Shown here one piece after another: positions 45,815 to 57,900 of a DNA stretch of 64,000 nucleotides. The notes under the pieces are model-generated. The model searched no databases. It had not been told where the DNA came from and saw only the letters and a program-made list of their open reading frames with translations. Every line of letters starts with the position of its first letter. Positions within the stretch are counted from its first letter, which is position 1. The position numbers and the translations under genes were made by a program. The DNA comes from Desarmillaria ectypa (Eukaryota; Basidiomycota; Agaricomycetes; Agaricales; Physalacriaceae), in NCBI GenBank assembly GCA_030407005.1, contig JAUDYN010000010.1:310001-374000 (forward strand). The letters run 5' to 3'.

Positions 45815-46185
45815 TTTTCCAGTTTACTTCCAGAAATACTTAAGCTACTAACCCCGCTGCGACCTTCCGGTTAAGTAGTTTGGATTCTGAACCTGCCAGT
45901 CAAATTCTGGCGGTAAAAACTGCATTGTAGCGTGATTTAGCCAAATTCCCTGCTGAGAATCGTGGGAAGCATTTATGATTTGCCCAGTCAAAGGGAATCA
46001 AAGTTCGGGAGTACCCGGGCCGGAAAAACGTTCAGGTCATGCACGTGACTTTTACGCGTCGCGAGTCGCGGTTAGTCGCAATTCGAAGTTCAGTGTTCAC
46101 CCATTGAACTTTGGGTTCCGTTCCATTTCCAAACGCCCCGCTTTTTTGTCAGTTTTCACTCAGATGTTGTGCATTTATCTTTCTT
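45815..46185. other. Short spacer between LTR-B2 and LTR-C2
   Basis: No gene seen. Moderately CpG-rich (CGCGTCGCGAGTCGCGG near 46055), unlike the transposon nest. Confidence 0.4.
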
Positions 46186-46433
46186 TGTTGTGAAAAACGG
46201 GGGATGAATAGATCAGTTCGTTCCCAGTTAGTACATGCGCGGTGTCAGGCCAATAGTATTGCGCTTGGCTGAGCTCTGCAAACGCATGCAGATGTACACT
46301 ACTGTACCTACTTATATACTAAATACTAATTTACTAGAATCTTCTACAACTTTCCTAATATTTCTTTCTTAATCAGCAAGTTCGGCATGATGCCGGATTG
46401 CCATCATCTCGGCTCAACTCTCAAATCCCAACA
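46186..46433 (-). mobile_element. Solo LTR-C2, 248 bp
   Basis: Plus-strand ends TGTTGTGAAAAACGG and ATCCCAACA, i.e. the reverse of C1. A perfect 5-bp target duplication TTCTT flanks it (46181-46185 and 46434-46438). Sequence is almost identical to C1 and C3, so insertion is recent. Confidence 0.93.
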
Positions 46434-46447
46434 TTCTTGTCTGCTGC

Positions 46448-46747
46448 TGTCGAGGATGCACCCAGCCGCATATAGCAATCCGGCAATCGGACTAGAGTTG
46501 AAGCACGCGATCCTTCGCATCTCTTCTCCTCGAGTCGTTCATTTGTCTGCTCACTCAGCAATTAGTAAGACATGGACACTAGCAGATAATACCATATTCT
46601 AGAAGTACATACCTTGTAGTATATATACCGGGCAGACCAGCCCACCAGTTAATTGTTACATCCTTCCTAATCCAATTGCTCTCACACGGTCGAGTCTTAC
46701 AGTTTATTACTGTGCTCATCACCTCTATTACACGCCATTTGACAACA
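46448..46747 (+). mobile_element. Solo Copia LTR (LTR-E), ~300 bp
   Basis: Begins TGTCGAGGATGCAC and ends TTTGACAACA; a perfect 5-bp duplication GCTGC flanks it (46443-46447 and 46748-46752). It aligns in the same block order with the LTRs of the Copia element at 54636-61254, including TTGTAGTATATATACCGGGC, but is clearly diverged, so it comes from an older insertion of the family. Confidence 0.9.
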
Positions 46748-47145
46748 GCTGCCAAAGGGCGTGTGGCCCTATAGGATAACTTATTGAGCAGCTGGTAACA
46801 ATTTCCATCTCGCCTCCGGGCCATTGAATTTGATTCTCATATGTACAGAGTGCCGCATAGCAACATCTCGTGACTCAAATGTTGTACTTTGCTGAGCCAC
46901 TCAGTACTCATTCTTTTGTATATTTTGAATGTCTACTAGCTGCGAGTGCCGTTAAGTCACAAGGACCGCGAGCCTTCTCGCAGAACTAGGTAACGGGCTT
47001 GGATAGAACTCATAACTCTGTGAGAAGAAATTAAAGAGAACTGGGTCTGCACTAATATAAGATTTCTTGAATCCTCAGCTTCTCTCACGTCACTGCAGAT
47101 ACTTATTGCGCCATTCTCACATCACTGACGTTCTTGTCTCCCACC

Positions 47146-48706
47146 ATGACAATCAACCACTATTTCCCACCACCGACTACCCAGGAGCTATGTATGTGCT
47201 TGCTGTACTGATTGAATATTACTTATCTCTCGCAGTGGACTACGCCGACCTCCCGATAATTGACCTATCCAAGTCGCAGCGTCCAGATGACGTACGCGAA
47301 GCCATGCAGACCCATGGATTCTTTTAGGTTGTTGGACACGGAATATCGCCTATTGAAGTATGTCCAGCATTCCAGACGAATCATCTTGCTTATTGAAACG
47401 TGTACAAGAATCAGCGAATCTTTGACATTGCCGACCTTCCATTCACCAGCGTTGGCAACGACGAAAAACGGAAGTATGAGGGGACGATGCAGCAGACCGG
47501 ATCCTACCAAGGGTATAAACTTCGGAAGTACTGGGTAGGTGAACCAGCAGTTATATCTTACTGTTTAAATTTCAACTTTGGAAGCACATCGACAACGGCG
47601 TACAAGATGAAGTTGAGATCTACAACAGTAAGCTTTGGAGCCTATATCTTTCCTTCGCCTTACTCTAGATATCTAGTCAATCGAGATATTACGAAACGAC
47701 AGCATCCCGAAGCCGTGAGGCCGTACCTCGCCGAAATTGAAGCATTTGCACGACACAATCATCTGAACGTTCTTCATACTATTTTACGGTTCCGTATTCT
47801 GCGTTCTCTTTACTTAGTGTCTTGCTTACTTGCCAACCTAGTCTTCTTGCATTGGGCCTCGGTCTTCCAGAAGATACACTTGTAAATATGCACGGGTATT
47901 CCTCTGTCGGGGATACTTATGGTGAGGCATTTGCTTCTGTGGTTATCCCATTTGTCAACGATCTTTTCATTCCCTAGTGCGATTCATGAAATAGTTAAAC
48001 ATCTTCCCTCCTACCCCCCCCCCCCCCCCCCTCCTTCCTTTTTTTTTTTACACTGACTTGTTTTTCTAGTTATCCTCACTCTGCCGAGGACGAGGAAAAG
48101 ACGAAGGGCGTCTGGCTCAAGGGACACACCGGTACGCCCGGCGCCGAATTTCAACCGATCTTAACTGACATTTTTGTAGATTTCGGTTCGATTACCATTC
48201 TGTACAGCCAGCCTGTATCGGCGTTGCAGATACTCTCACCCTCTAAGGAATGGAAGTGGGTTAGGCATGTTGAGAACGCGTTGGCATGTCCACCCCTTCA
48301 AGCTAATTCTTCATCGCTGATGAAAAACAGGTCATCAACGCCGGCGATGCTCTCGAGTTCTTGTCGGGAGGGGCATATCGTGCGACGATTCATCGGCATG
48401 TCTTTATTCGTACTGAATTGACCCTTTTCTAACTCGCCGAGTAGGGTCGTCCAACCTCCCAAGGACCAACGAGGGTACACCCGTCTTGGTGTATTTTATT
48501 TTTGCATGCCAGACGATAATGTGAAGCTACTCCCTTTGGTTAATGCAAAAGTCCGCCGATTCGTGGATGTGGATGCTCCCACGATGGAAGAGTGGCGCAA
48601 GGGAAGGACGGCAGCTTATGGGAAAAGTCAGCTCAAGAAGGCGGAAGGAGAGGAGAGGATCGAGGAAGAACTTATCAATGGTGTTGTGGTCAAGCATTTT
48701 AATTAA
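47146..48706 (+). pseudogene. Fe(II)-dependent oxygenase paralog 2, with nonsense codon
   Basis: Same exon layout and motifs as the gene at 43409: MTINHYFPPPTTQE, DYADLPIIDL, WLKGHTDFGSIT with the Asp codon split by an intron, ATIHR, EEWRKGR, ending KHFN and TAA 48704. In THGFF-x-VVGHG the Tyr codon is TAG (47325-47327), which truncates the protein at about 45 residues. Two introns begin with GC instead of GT (after VENAL and after TIHR), where paralogs have GT. One intron holds a long C-run and T-run (48016-48050). Everything else is open, so inactivation is recent or the stop is a sequencing or allelic variant. Confidence 0.85.
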
Positions 48707-48965
48707 TCCAAGATGTAACAACAGTTGCATAATATAACCACGCGCTTTCAACTCTTTCAACAGCTCGACCTTTTATGGTGAGAACCGGTTACTATTACCT
48801 TTAGACGCACTGTTCTTGGAGCAGTGGCTCAGGCTTGGAGGCCGATAATCAAACAGTATTGCCCTGTACGACGGTAGACCAGCTGGATTTTTCATGACGG
48901 ATACAGGATATAAAGCTGTATTCGGACTATACTAGCCGGATTGTGGTTACCATTATCTCGTAATA
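48707..48965. other. Short convergent intergenic region
   Basis: The 3' ends of oxygenase paralogs 2 and 3 face each other across 259 bp. No repeat or gene in between. Confidence 0.5.
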
Positions 48966-50555
48966 TCAGCTGTAATGTTTCACTACAACACCACTAATAA
49001 TCTCTTCCTCGACCCCATTCTCCTCCTGAGCCTTCTTCAACACAGTCCGCCCATATGATGCCGTTCTTTGCTTACGCCACTCCTCCACGGTAGGCGCGTT
49101 TGATTCATCAAATCGGGAGTTAATTGGATTATCAACCAAGGGCAAGAGTTTCGTACTGTCGTCTGGCTTGCAGAAATAGAATACACCTAAACGAGTGTAT
49201 TGCCGCTGATCCTTGGGTGGTTGGACGACTCTTATTCACAAGTCAATAAGATGGTGCTCAGTTTGCGGTATGCACGTACCGATGTATCGTCGCGCGATAC
49301 AGCCCTCCAGAAAAGAACTCGAGCATGTCTCCCGCATTGATAACCTTTTAAAGTGTATCAGCCTTGTCAAAGACGGGAGCTGGGAGATAAACAAGAGGTA
49401 CAAGCGCGTTTTCAACATGCCTAACCCATTTCCACTGCCCAACTCGAGTGAGGATCTGCAATGCTGATACAGGCTGGCTGTATAGGATGGTCATAGTACC
49501 GAAATCTATTAACGTCTTACATTGCTTATATTCCAGTGAATGTGAGCGTGAGCGTACCAGTATGTCCCTTCAGCCAGACATTCTTCGCCTTTTCTTCGTC
49601 TTCAGCAGATCGTGGATAACTTGGGCGGATTGCAAGTCAGTACGCTTAAAAATTGTATTATCAAGGAATACCCAACTATTTCATGAACCTCACTGGATTA
49701 CAAACATTAACTATTGCGGTAAATGTGCAAAGGATCGTCTTACCGTAAGTTTCTCCGACCGCCGAATGATTGTGGATGTCCACTAGAGCATTTTCTGGGA
49801 GACCCAGGCCCTGTGCGAGAAGCCTAGATTCAGATTATTAGTACGAACGGTCGAAGAATTAGAACCTTCCAACCGCAGAATTGGATGAAGAACGTTGAAG
49901 TGATTGTGCTTCCCAAAGGCTTCGATCTCAGGAAGGTATGGACGCAGAGCTTCGGGATGCCGCCGCTTTGTGGTATCACGATTCACTGGCCAACGACTCA
50001 AAATTTAAGTTGACATCAAGTTCGGCTGACTAGACTTACGATTGTAAATCTCTACTTGGTCTTGTACGCCGTTATCGATGTGCTGCATAGAGTCAAGGTT
50101 TGAATATATTTCTTGTTAAATGGCGACCCACCCAGTACTGACGAAGTTTATATCCCTGGAATGACCCTGTCTTCTCCATGGATCCTTCGTAATGACGCTT
50201 TTCCTCGTCGCTGACGCCAGTAAAAGCAACGTCAGCAATACTAAAGATTCTCTGCTTCTACACGCATTACACGATATAAGCTGAGTGATGGTAGGTCCTT
50301 GAGCTTGAGACCAACCTCGGCTGGGGATAAGCCGTGCCCAACGACGTAGAAAAATCCGTGCGTTATCAAAGCTTCGCGGAGTTTCTTCACCTGATCTTCT
50401 TTGGACTCCAGGTCGATGACTGGCAGATCGGCGTATTCCACTAGTAGAAATTATTCGGTTAAAACGCGGTTACTGTTAAGATGATCGAAAGATATACACT
50501 CTTCTTGCGTAACAGGCGGAGGCATGTAGGGAGGAACGCTAGCTTGAATCAGCAT
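48966..50555 (-). CDS. Fe(II)-dependent oxygenase, IPNS-like (paralog 3), intact
   Basis: ATG 50555 (MLIQASVPPYMPPPVTQEE) to TGA 48966 with GT-AG introns at the same positions as paralog 1. Motifs: EYADLPVIDLESKEDQ, THGFFYVVGHGLSP, the iron-binding WLKGHTDFGTMT (Asp codon split), ATIHR, RVVQPPKDQRQYTRLG, and the end VVVKHYS. Relative to paralog 1 it has an extra residue block near the N-terminus and an NHSAVGET variant where paralog 1 reads GYPSIGET. It is convergent with paralog 2 and its promoter side faces the 3' end of the P450 pseudogene. Confidence 0.9.
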
Positions 50556-51508
50556 GCTGGTCGACGGTGGTGGTGGTGGTGGTAGAAGTCAAAGATGGTG
50601 ACATGCTGTTGCAGGGTTCTTCAAAGATATCCCGGTCTCCAAGTTGGATTATAATTCAAATCTGCTAGAGCTGGACAAATTTTGTCTTCTGGCTCCCATC
50701 CCAAACGAGGTAAAGTGCACTCAGACACTTCGTAAAGGATAAAAGGGGAGGTCAGATTCTTGCAGCATTTCTGGGTCAACTTGTTTCTTTTCCTTGCGCA
50801 AATTGACTTCCATCGCCGTTACGTTGGAGGGAGACGATAATCGTGAAGTTGAGGTCAAATGACGCCATCTCGACGACATGTATCTACACGCACCAATAAG
50901 ATAGGAAATGAAAATGTAAATAAAAGTGTACATACTACTGTACATGCACAAGCAGTGGTATTTTGTGGTTATTCAAGATTGGTATGGTAATGCCGCTTGC
51001 GGTTGCAGAATTCAAGGTGATGTGTTACGATTTAGCATCTCGAGTCCCTCAAATGGCTACTGGGGCCCTAGAGATGAGAGATGTTCTGAGCACTGCGCAT
51101 GCAATCACATTGGAGGGAATCAAAGCGGAAGTTCTGCATCAAATGTCAAACTTGGAATCGAGTTGCAAGCTGCACAAAAGCCGTAGGCCCTCAGGTTGAG
51201 CCCCGGAGTCTCGGACCGATGTTCGAACACCAACACGTGACTAGTAATCTGCCTACCCTGACGCCGGAGAAAGGGCGCGTCACTTTTTTTCCTCCTTCAA
51301 GTTAATAATTCTCCTAATGTTTAGCTGGTGGAGAGGACATAAAATGCACCGGAAAACTGTATCCGAGATATATCTGACAACGGAAGAGTACTGGGGTTTT
51401 ACAAAGTTATTATCCCTATTTATTAATACTATATAGCACGGCGTCCACCATAGAGCGCCCTTGGGTTATGATTTCAACTTTCAAGAAAAAATAATACAGT
51501 ATAGTAAT
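50556..51508. other. Upstream region of oxygenase paralog 3
   Basis: No gene recognised. A short TGG trinucleotide repeat lies at about 50567-50583, directly upstream of the start. Short frames such as 50926-51199 plus show no domain. Confidence 0.45.
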
Positions 51509-53164
51509 TTACCTACACCACAACGCAGCCTCATCCTTAGATTCCTCCATTCTGACCCAGCCTGATGAGCAACATCACTTCGAAATTCAGTATGCCTAAG
51601 AATCTCTGAAGACATACCTCGACATACAATGTCGTATGTACCCCAATCATTATCTTATCCCTGACTTTGGTCGTCCCTAGAGATTTGGTCCAACTGTTCG
51701 GAGGAATACCTTCTGCCAGTTGAGCATCCATGGCGATGCTGAAGGACGAAAGATTCTGCAGTAATTGAATAATGTAGTACAAAGACTCATCGTAAGCAAA
51801 CTAGAGAATGGTATTGAATTTCTCTTGAACACCTGCCCAGAACACCCTCTCACCTGCTGACCAAGGCAAATTCTCGGCCCGCGTGGAATGGGACAAAAAT
51901 GTATGGGTTAAGAGTAAGACACTTGTGCACACGACTATCGAGGAACCGATCCGGATCGAATTCAAGAGCTGAGGGTGTGTATTGACTTCAGCTAAGGAGT
52001 AGCAATGCGCGCATCTTACCGTCCGGGTCCCACAAATCAGTCCTCCGATGCATCAAGAACACAGAATAAGGCCCTCTGCAGAGGCATTGGAAAATCTTGA
52101 AGAGAATCCGGATGAAGTACTGACATTGTATCACTTAGAACATAATACATTGCGCGCCCTTTGTTTGGGAGTATGGTTGCTACTTTTGATGAACTAGTAT
52201 GAATGCGTCATTGCATAAGAGGCGCCGGAAAGATGGATAGGCATGTCTTACCGTGTATTTTCTGGGCCAAATTTTGACGTTGTTAGTTGTCATTGTTTTG
52301 CAAAGCCAGATCACACACACAACTGGATACAGCCGCAAAGTCTCTATACGAATAATCAGCGGGAGCTTGAACGGAATTGATCAGGTCCCGCACCATTCAG
52401 AAATGCTCGCAAAAACTTCATATCATGAATTTCTTCAAACATGGGCTCCTAGTTCCGACTTTCTCGAGGATGTATGACGGTAGCGGCAGGCTATGTCAGG
52501 ATGCTAACACATTATGTATACTGCGAAGGTTAGGAGAGGGGCGGTTACATGAGTATTCCCCGTTAGTTCACTTCAAGTGAAAGGGATTTAGAAAAACTTA
52601 CCGTATCTATACCAGCCATCAATACGTTGATAAGCTCATCTTAGACAGCTTTAGGATCTGCGAGGGCTTAAGTTAGCATAAGGTTAGCATAAGTACACCG
52701 TCCCACTTCGAAAACACCTTCACCATCAATATCTTGCACAGGACGGGCCAATAACGGCATGTCCTCTTTCTCCAATCCCACCGATATCGAGCCTTTAGTC
52801 TTTCTATCACGCACATCCGCAAGCAGAGGCTGGACAAAATTATTAATGACTTGTCGGAGGGGTTTCATTACCCCCTCTGGAAACGAACGATAGTGTGTTC
52901 TTGGGACTTCGCAAATGCCTTTAAAAAAGCATTGGACGGATGATTAATGAAATGGATTTCCCACCAACAGGGATCTAGCTGGGTAATGAAGACCCGCCAA
53001 TATCAAATTGATATCCTTCCGAAAAGGAACCATGTAGCGGAATCCAAGGTGAAGCGGGCGGTGACATCCTTGCTCTGCTATCAGATAATAATGTCTCAAT
53101 AGACGGCTCATAGCACCAACTGAAAATCCACAGATAACCCTCCCTTCGTCTATCTTTGTTTTGG

Positions 53165-53815
53165 GCACGTAGAATTTTGCGAGCGTGCGTTCGCGTTTTC
53201 TCGCATGCATTGTCACATTTGCTTTTGCGCGTGCGAGCGTGACAGAGATGTGTTCGAAATTTCTTGTCTGAAAAATACATCCTGGAGTTTGTCAGTGCTG
53301 CTAGAGACATCGGAACATGATACCTTTCGGCAAAGATCAGAAAGTTGAAAGTTCATTTAAGGTAACACCACCTCAAAGTTCAAATTCAAAACTCAAGAGT
53401 CAAAAATTCAAGCTCAAGAGCGATTCTTTGATCCGAAATGTCTGTTAAATTGGTATCATATATAAAAATGGTCGACAGGAGAGTCTAATCCCAAGGAAAG
53501 CGGTGTACTGCATGGACAGACTCGGAGGAACATGTTGAAGACAAGTTGAAGAAGGTAAGTCAAATCTCTCCAGCTGCTGCAGAGGGTGAAGTACATTAAA
53601 AAACTGAATCATAAAAATATCAAACACACCTAGATATAATGATTAAAAGCCAATACTACAAAAATATTAGAAGCGACCAAAAGTTAAGACGGTTCAACTC
53701 AAGTTGAACGCAAATGTGACACATCCGTCACACTTGCGAGCTCGCTTCTGCTCGCTTGCGTTTAATTTCCAACCGCATGCGTGCGTCATCTTAAGGCTTG
53801 CATTCGGTTTCTGTA
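53165..53815. other. CpG-rich GCGAGCG/GCGTGCG stretch inside the P450 pseudogene
   Basis: Runs of GCGAGCG, GCGTGCG, GCGCGTGCGAGCGTG (53174-53240) and again CTCGCTTCTGCTCGCTTGCG, GCATGCGTGCG (53735-53790), with TGTGACACATCCGTCACA between. The two clusters are partly inverted relative to each other. This could be a small inverted-repeat element that was later hit by LTR-C3. No coding potential. Confidence 0.35.
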
Positions 53816-54063
53816 TGTTGTGAAAAACGGGGGATGAATAGATCAGTTCGTTCCCAGTTAGTATATGCGCGGTGTCAGGCCAATAGTATTGTGCTTGGCT
53901 GAGCTCTGCAAACGCATGCAGATGTACACTACTGTACCTACTTATATACTAAATACTAATTTACTAGAATCTTCTACAATTTTCCTAATATTTCTCTCTT
54001 AATCAGCAAGTTTGGCATGATGCCGGATTGCCATCATCTCGGCTCAACTCTCAAATCCCAACA
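53816..54063 (-). mobile_element. Solo LTR-C3, 248 bp
   Basis: Plus-strand ends TGTTGTGAAAAACGG and ATCCCAACA. A perfect 5-bp target duplication CTGTA flanks it (53811-53815 and 54064-54068). It differs from LTR-C2 at only a handful of bases by eye. Confidence 0.93.
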
Positions 54064-54635
54064 CTGTATGCATGCGTGACTTCTCTGTGAGATGCGTAAG
54101 CAAGTCGCGTGGATTCGAGAGGTGACCGGTTCATCCAACAGTAAGATTTCTCAATCATTTCGACGTGAAATGGTGCTGTGACGGGGGGAGCTCTTTCTAA
54201 AATCAATACCTATCTGTTTATAGCCTTTCCATAGTATTTAATGCCTTCCCTGTCTCACAGCAAGCAACAGTGACCTGCCAGTACATATCCAGGAACTCGG
54301 AAAAAGTCAAGAAAAAGCAAGAAAATGATCCAGAGAGAACACCGCTTATTAGCATCCTTGAAATGGAACTAAGTATTAATAAGTCATACAAATGAATGTA
54401 TCCATATGCTCGCAAATGCATACAAGTTGAATGCAAGCAAATGCAGTCGAATGCACACTCGCAAAATTCTCCAGCCTCTTTGATTTGGGCGATTGTGCTG
54501 ATATCGTGTCTCTCAGAGTTGTCAAAGTCGGAAATCTGACCAGGATATCCATTCTTGAAGCTCGCCAGTAGATGCCACACAATAGATAGACCACTCTCCT
54601 GAACATTTGGCATTGAGAGAGCACCCTGTGCAGCC

Positions 54636-54940
54636 TGTTGTAAAAGAGTGTATAACAGAGGTTATGAGTGCAGTGGTAAACTATGAGACTTGACCATGTG
54701 AGAGGTGTGGGTGAGAGTAAGAATATGAATCTGCTATCTTTTGTGGGCTGGTCTGCCCAGTATATATACTACAAGGTGGGTACTTCTAGAATATACTATC
54801 ATCTACTAGTGTCCATGTCTGACTCATTGCTGAGTGAGCAGACAGGCGATCGAGTCAAGGAGAAGGTGCATGAAGGTTCGGGCGCTTCAATGTTGCTCCG
54901 ATTGCTGGATTGCCATATGCGGCTGAGTGCATCTTCAACA
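54636..54940 (-). repeat. 3' LTR of the Copia element, 305 bp
   Basis: On the minus strand it begins TGTTGAAGATGCAC and ends TTTTACAACA. The other LTR is also 305 bp once its nested insertion is removed. A TATA-like TAGTATATATACTGGG is present. Confidence 0.93.
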
Positions 54941-54951
54941 CTCCCCCTCAA
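54941..54951 (-). promoter_or_regulatory. Polypurine tract of the Copia element
   Basis: Minus-strand TTGAGGGGGAG lies directly before the TGTTGAAG of the 3' LTR, the common arrangement in Copia elements. Confidence 0.85.
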
Positions 54952-57900
54952 GATGGCAATAGGCCTAATTTGCAAACAAACTTCTCATGCTTGGGTCTCA
55001 GCAATGCTTTCATAAAAATGTTGGCAACTATTTCATCAGTGGGGCAATACAATAGTTCAATAACCCTGGATTCTACTTTTTTGTGGACAAAATGATTCTG
55101 CATGTCAAAATGCTTTGACCACACATGATATTGTGGATCTCTGGTGATGGTGATCATGGATTGGTTGTCTTCAAATACTAGAGTAGGTTCTTCTTGAATA
55201 TAACTCAATTTGGCTAAGAAATTGCGATTCCAGATTGCTTGATGCATTGCATGTGCTAGAGCTGTGTATTCTGCTTCTGTGGATGACAAGGCAATGGTTG
55301 ACTGTTTCTTGGATGACCATGCGAACGCTCCACCTCCCAACAGGTAGGTGTAGCCTGAGACTGACTTTCAGTCATCTGGATTGGATGCATAATCTGCATC
55401 TGTGTATCCGGCGCTGAGAACCTTGTGTTCTTTATTGGCTCGGAAGGTGAGCTTTAAGTCCTTAGTTCCAGATAGATACCTAAACACTCACTTTACAGCT
55501 GACCAGTGTTTGGGACCTGGGTTATTTGAGAACTGGCTTGACAACTGTATGGCGTATGCGATGTCGGGCCATGTGCAAATTGCAGCGTACATCAATGAGC
55601 TGATAGTAGACTGATATCTGCCTTGGATAGTAGGCTCGACATGTTCATCAGCTGGTTGCTTTCGCAGGATGACATTAGGATCAAGTGGAGTGGTAACAGG
55701 TGATGCATTGTGGAGGCCAAAACAGGTGAGTATTCCCTTGATGTATTGTTGCTGGGATAATGAGATAGTGTTGTGGTCACGGTTCCTCTTTATTTCGATC
55801 CCGATGATTTTTTTTGGCTCTCTCATATCTTTGATGTTGAATAGCCCTGCTAACTCCTTTTTTACTCTGTCTAGATCCTCAGGTATTTCTGTGAAGATCA
55901 GCAGGTCATCAACCTATACAGTCAGGAATACTGTCCTGCTGTTTTGGATGTGTTTATAGATGCAATAGTCAACTTCGAGCTTTGAGAATCCAATGGAGGT
56001 GAGTTTCCTATTGAATTCACAGTTTCACTTGCATCCTGACTGTTTTAACCCGTAGAGGGTCTTGTCTAATTTGCAGATGCATCCCGATTCATCATTGTAG
56101 CCTGGAGGCTGGCACATGTATATTTCTTCCTCAAGTTCTCCATTTAGGTAAGCTCCTCTAATGTCCATTTGACTAATTTCGAGGTTTTTGATGGCAGCTA
56201 TACCTAGTGCAGCATGAACAGATTCGAGACAGATGACTGGTGCAAATGTTTCCATAAAATCGACTCCTAGAATCTGTGAGTAGCCTTGTGCTACAAGGCA
56301 GGCTTTGTAGTGTAGAACTTTTCCATGCTCATCATATTTCTTCACGTAGGTCCATCTGCAGCCTATGGTTTCACGTCCCTCTGATAGATCCTCAAGCTTG
56401 TAAGTCCCTATTTCTCTAATCATTGACATTTCCTCATCCATAGCCTTCTTCCATTCAGGCCATTCTGCTGATTCTTGTGCCTCTGCAAGGCTTTGTGGGA
56501 AGTTGTCATGATTAATGTGCTTGCCATTACTGGCAATATAGCTTTGATTCATTGCAACATTTGTTGATTCTGGGGGATGTTCGGATAGGGCCAATAGAGT
56601 TTGTGATGATGCTGCTTTCTATGCATTGGGGTTGTTGGGCTTGTGGTAGTCATGATTACTAGTGATACATGAGATGCATCGTATTGCTTCTGGTGTTGGC
56701 TCAGGGGTTTCTTTGGTTTTAGGCTGTAGTGATGTGGTTTGCTGACTTCCTTCTTCAGCTCCCTTTGGCAATGGTGGGTTGTTCATCTCTGCTGCCTCCC
56801 CCTCAAGCCGCACATTGTCTGTCCTTTATTCTATAGCCATGGGCTCAATAAACTTGTAGTTCTGGGATTCTCAGATTGTGTGAAGTTCTGCATCATAGTA
56901 TTTGATAACTGTTGCATCCTCTGTGAATCCCACAAAGGTATGTTTCTTTGCTTTTTCTGAGGTTCTGCCCAGCTTTGAAAGACTGATTCCTTCCCATTTG
57001 ATCCAGACTGCACAACTGAACTCTTGTAGGTGCGAGACATCGGGTTTTCTTCCTGTCCATGCTTCTTCAGGTGTTTTTCTGTCAAGAGCTCACATTGGTG
57101 CATGGTTTCTGATGTATGCTGTGTATTCTATTGCTGTCTCCCACAGGAATGATGATATGTTGTTGGCTATCATCATGGCTTGTGCTAGCTCCACTAGTGT
57201 GTGATTAAAGCATTCAGCTACACCATTAGATGAGTGTGTGTATGGCACTGGTGTGAGTAGTCATATTCCTTTCTTCTTCAACCATTGTTTGACCTCCCCA
57301 CTAGTGAGTTCCTTTGCATTATTGACATATAGTGTCTTTGGTGTGAATCCATGCTGTGTTTCAATGAAGATGACATATTCTTTAATCTTCTGGAATGCTT
57401 CTGACTTCGATTTCATGAATTCAGGTGTACATTGCTGGGTTGCATCATCTGTGAGCATAATGTTGTATTTTGACTTCTGCAGGGACTCAACTCGGGCTGG
57501 TCCCCAGATGTCACCATGCATGGTTTCCCCTGGTTTCTTACTTCGATGTTTTGCTTCTTGTGAAAATGGGTGAAGAGTCATCTTGGCTTGGATGCAAGCT
57601 TCGCATTGACTGAGTGGAGGTGAGTTGTCATCGACTATGAATCCTTCCACCAATCCTTCCCTCTTTAATCACTCTAACCCTGACTTCTCTAGATGTCCCA
57701 TGCATTTGTGCCAAGCATCCCATGTGTTTGTATTTTTGATGTTGGCAATGTTTGACTGTTCTTGTACAGTGTCACATGCTTGAGCATTCATCAAATACAA
57801 ATGGCATGTCTTCTTTCCTTCTGCCAGGATTTTCCCATCCTTTTGGAGAAACTGGACTATGCCATTCTTGAATGAAGCTTCCATACCAGCATCATCGAGC

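Noticed and set aside
54683..55015. ORF shared by both Copia LTRs (also 59633-59875)
   Set aside because: It lies within the LTR and runs antisense to the element, and it is explained by LTR identity.
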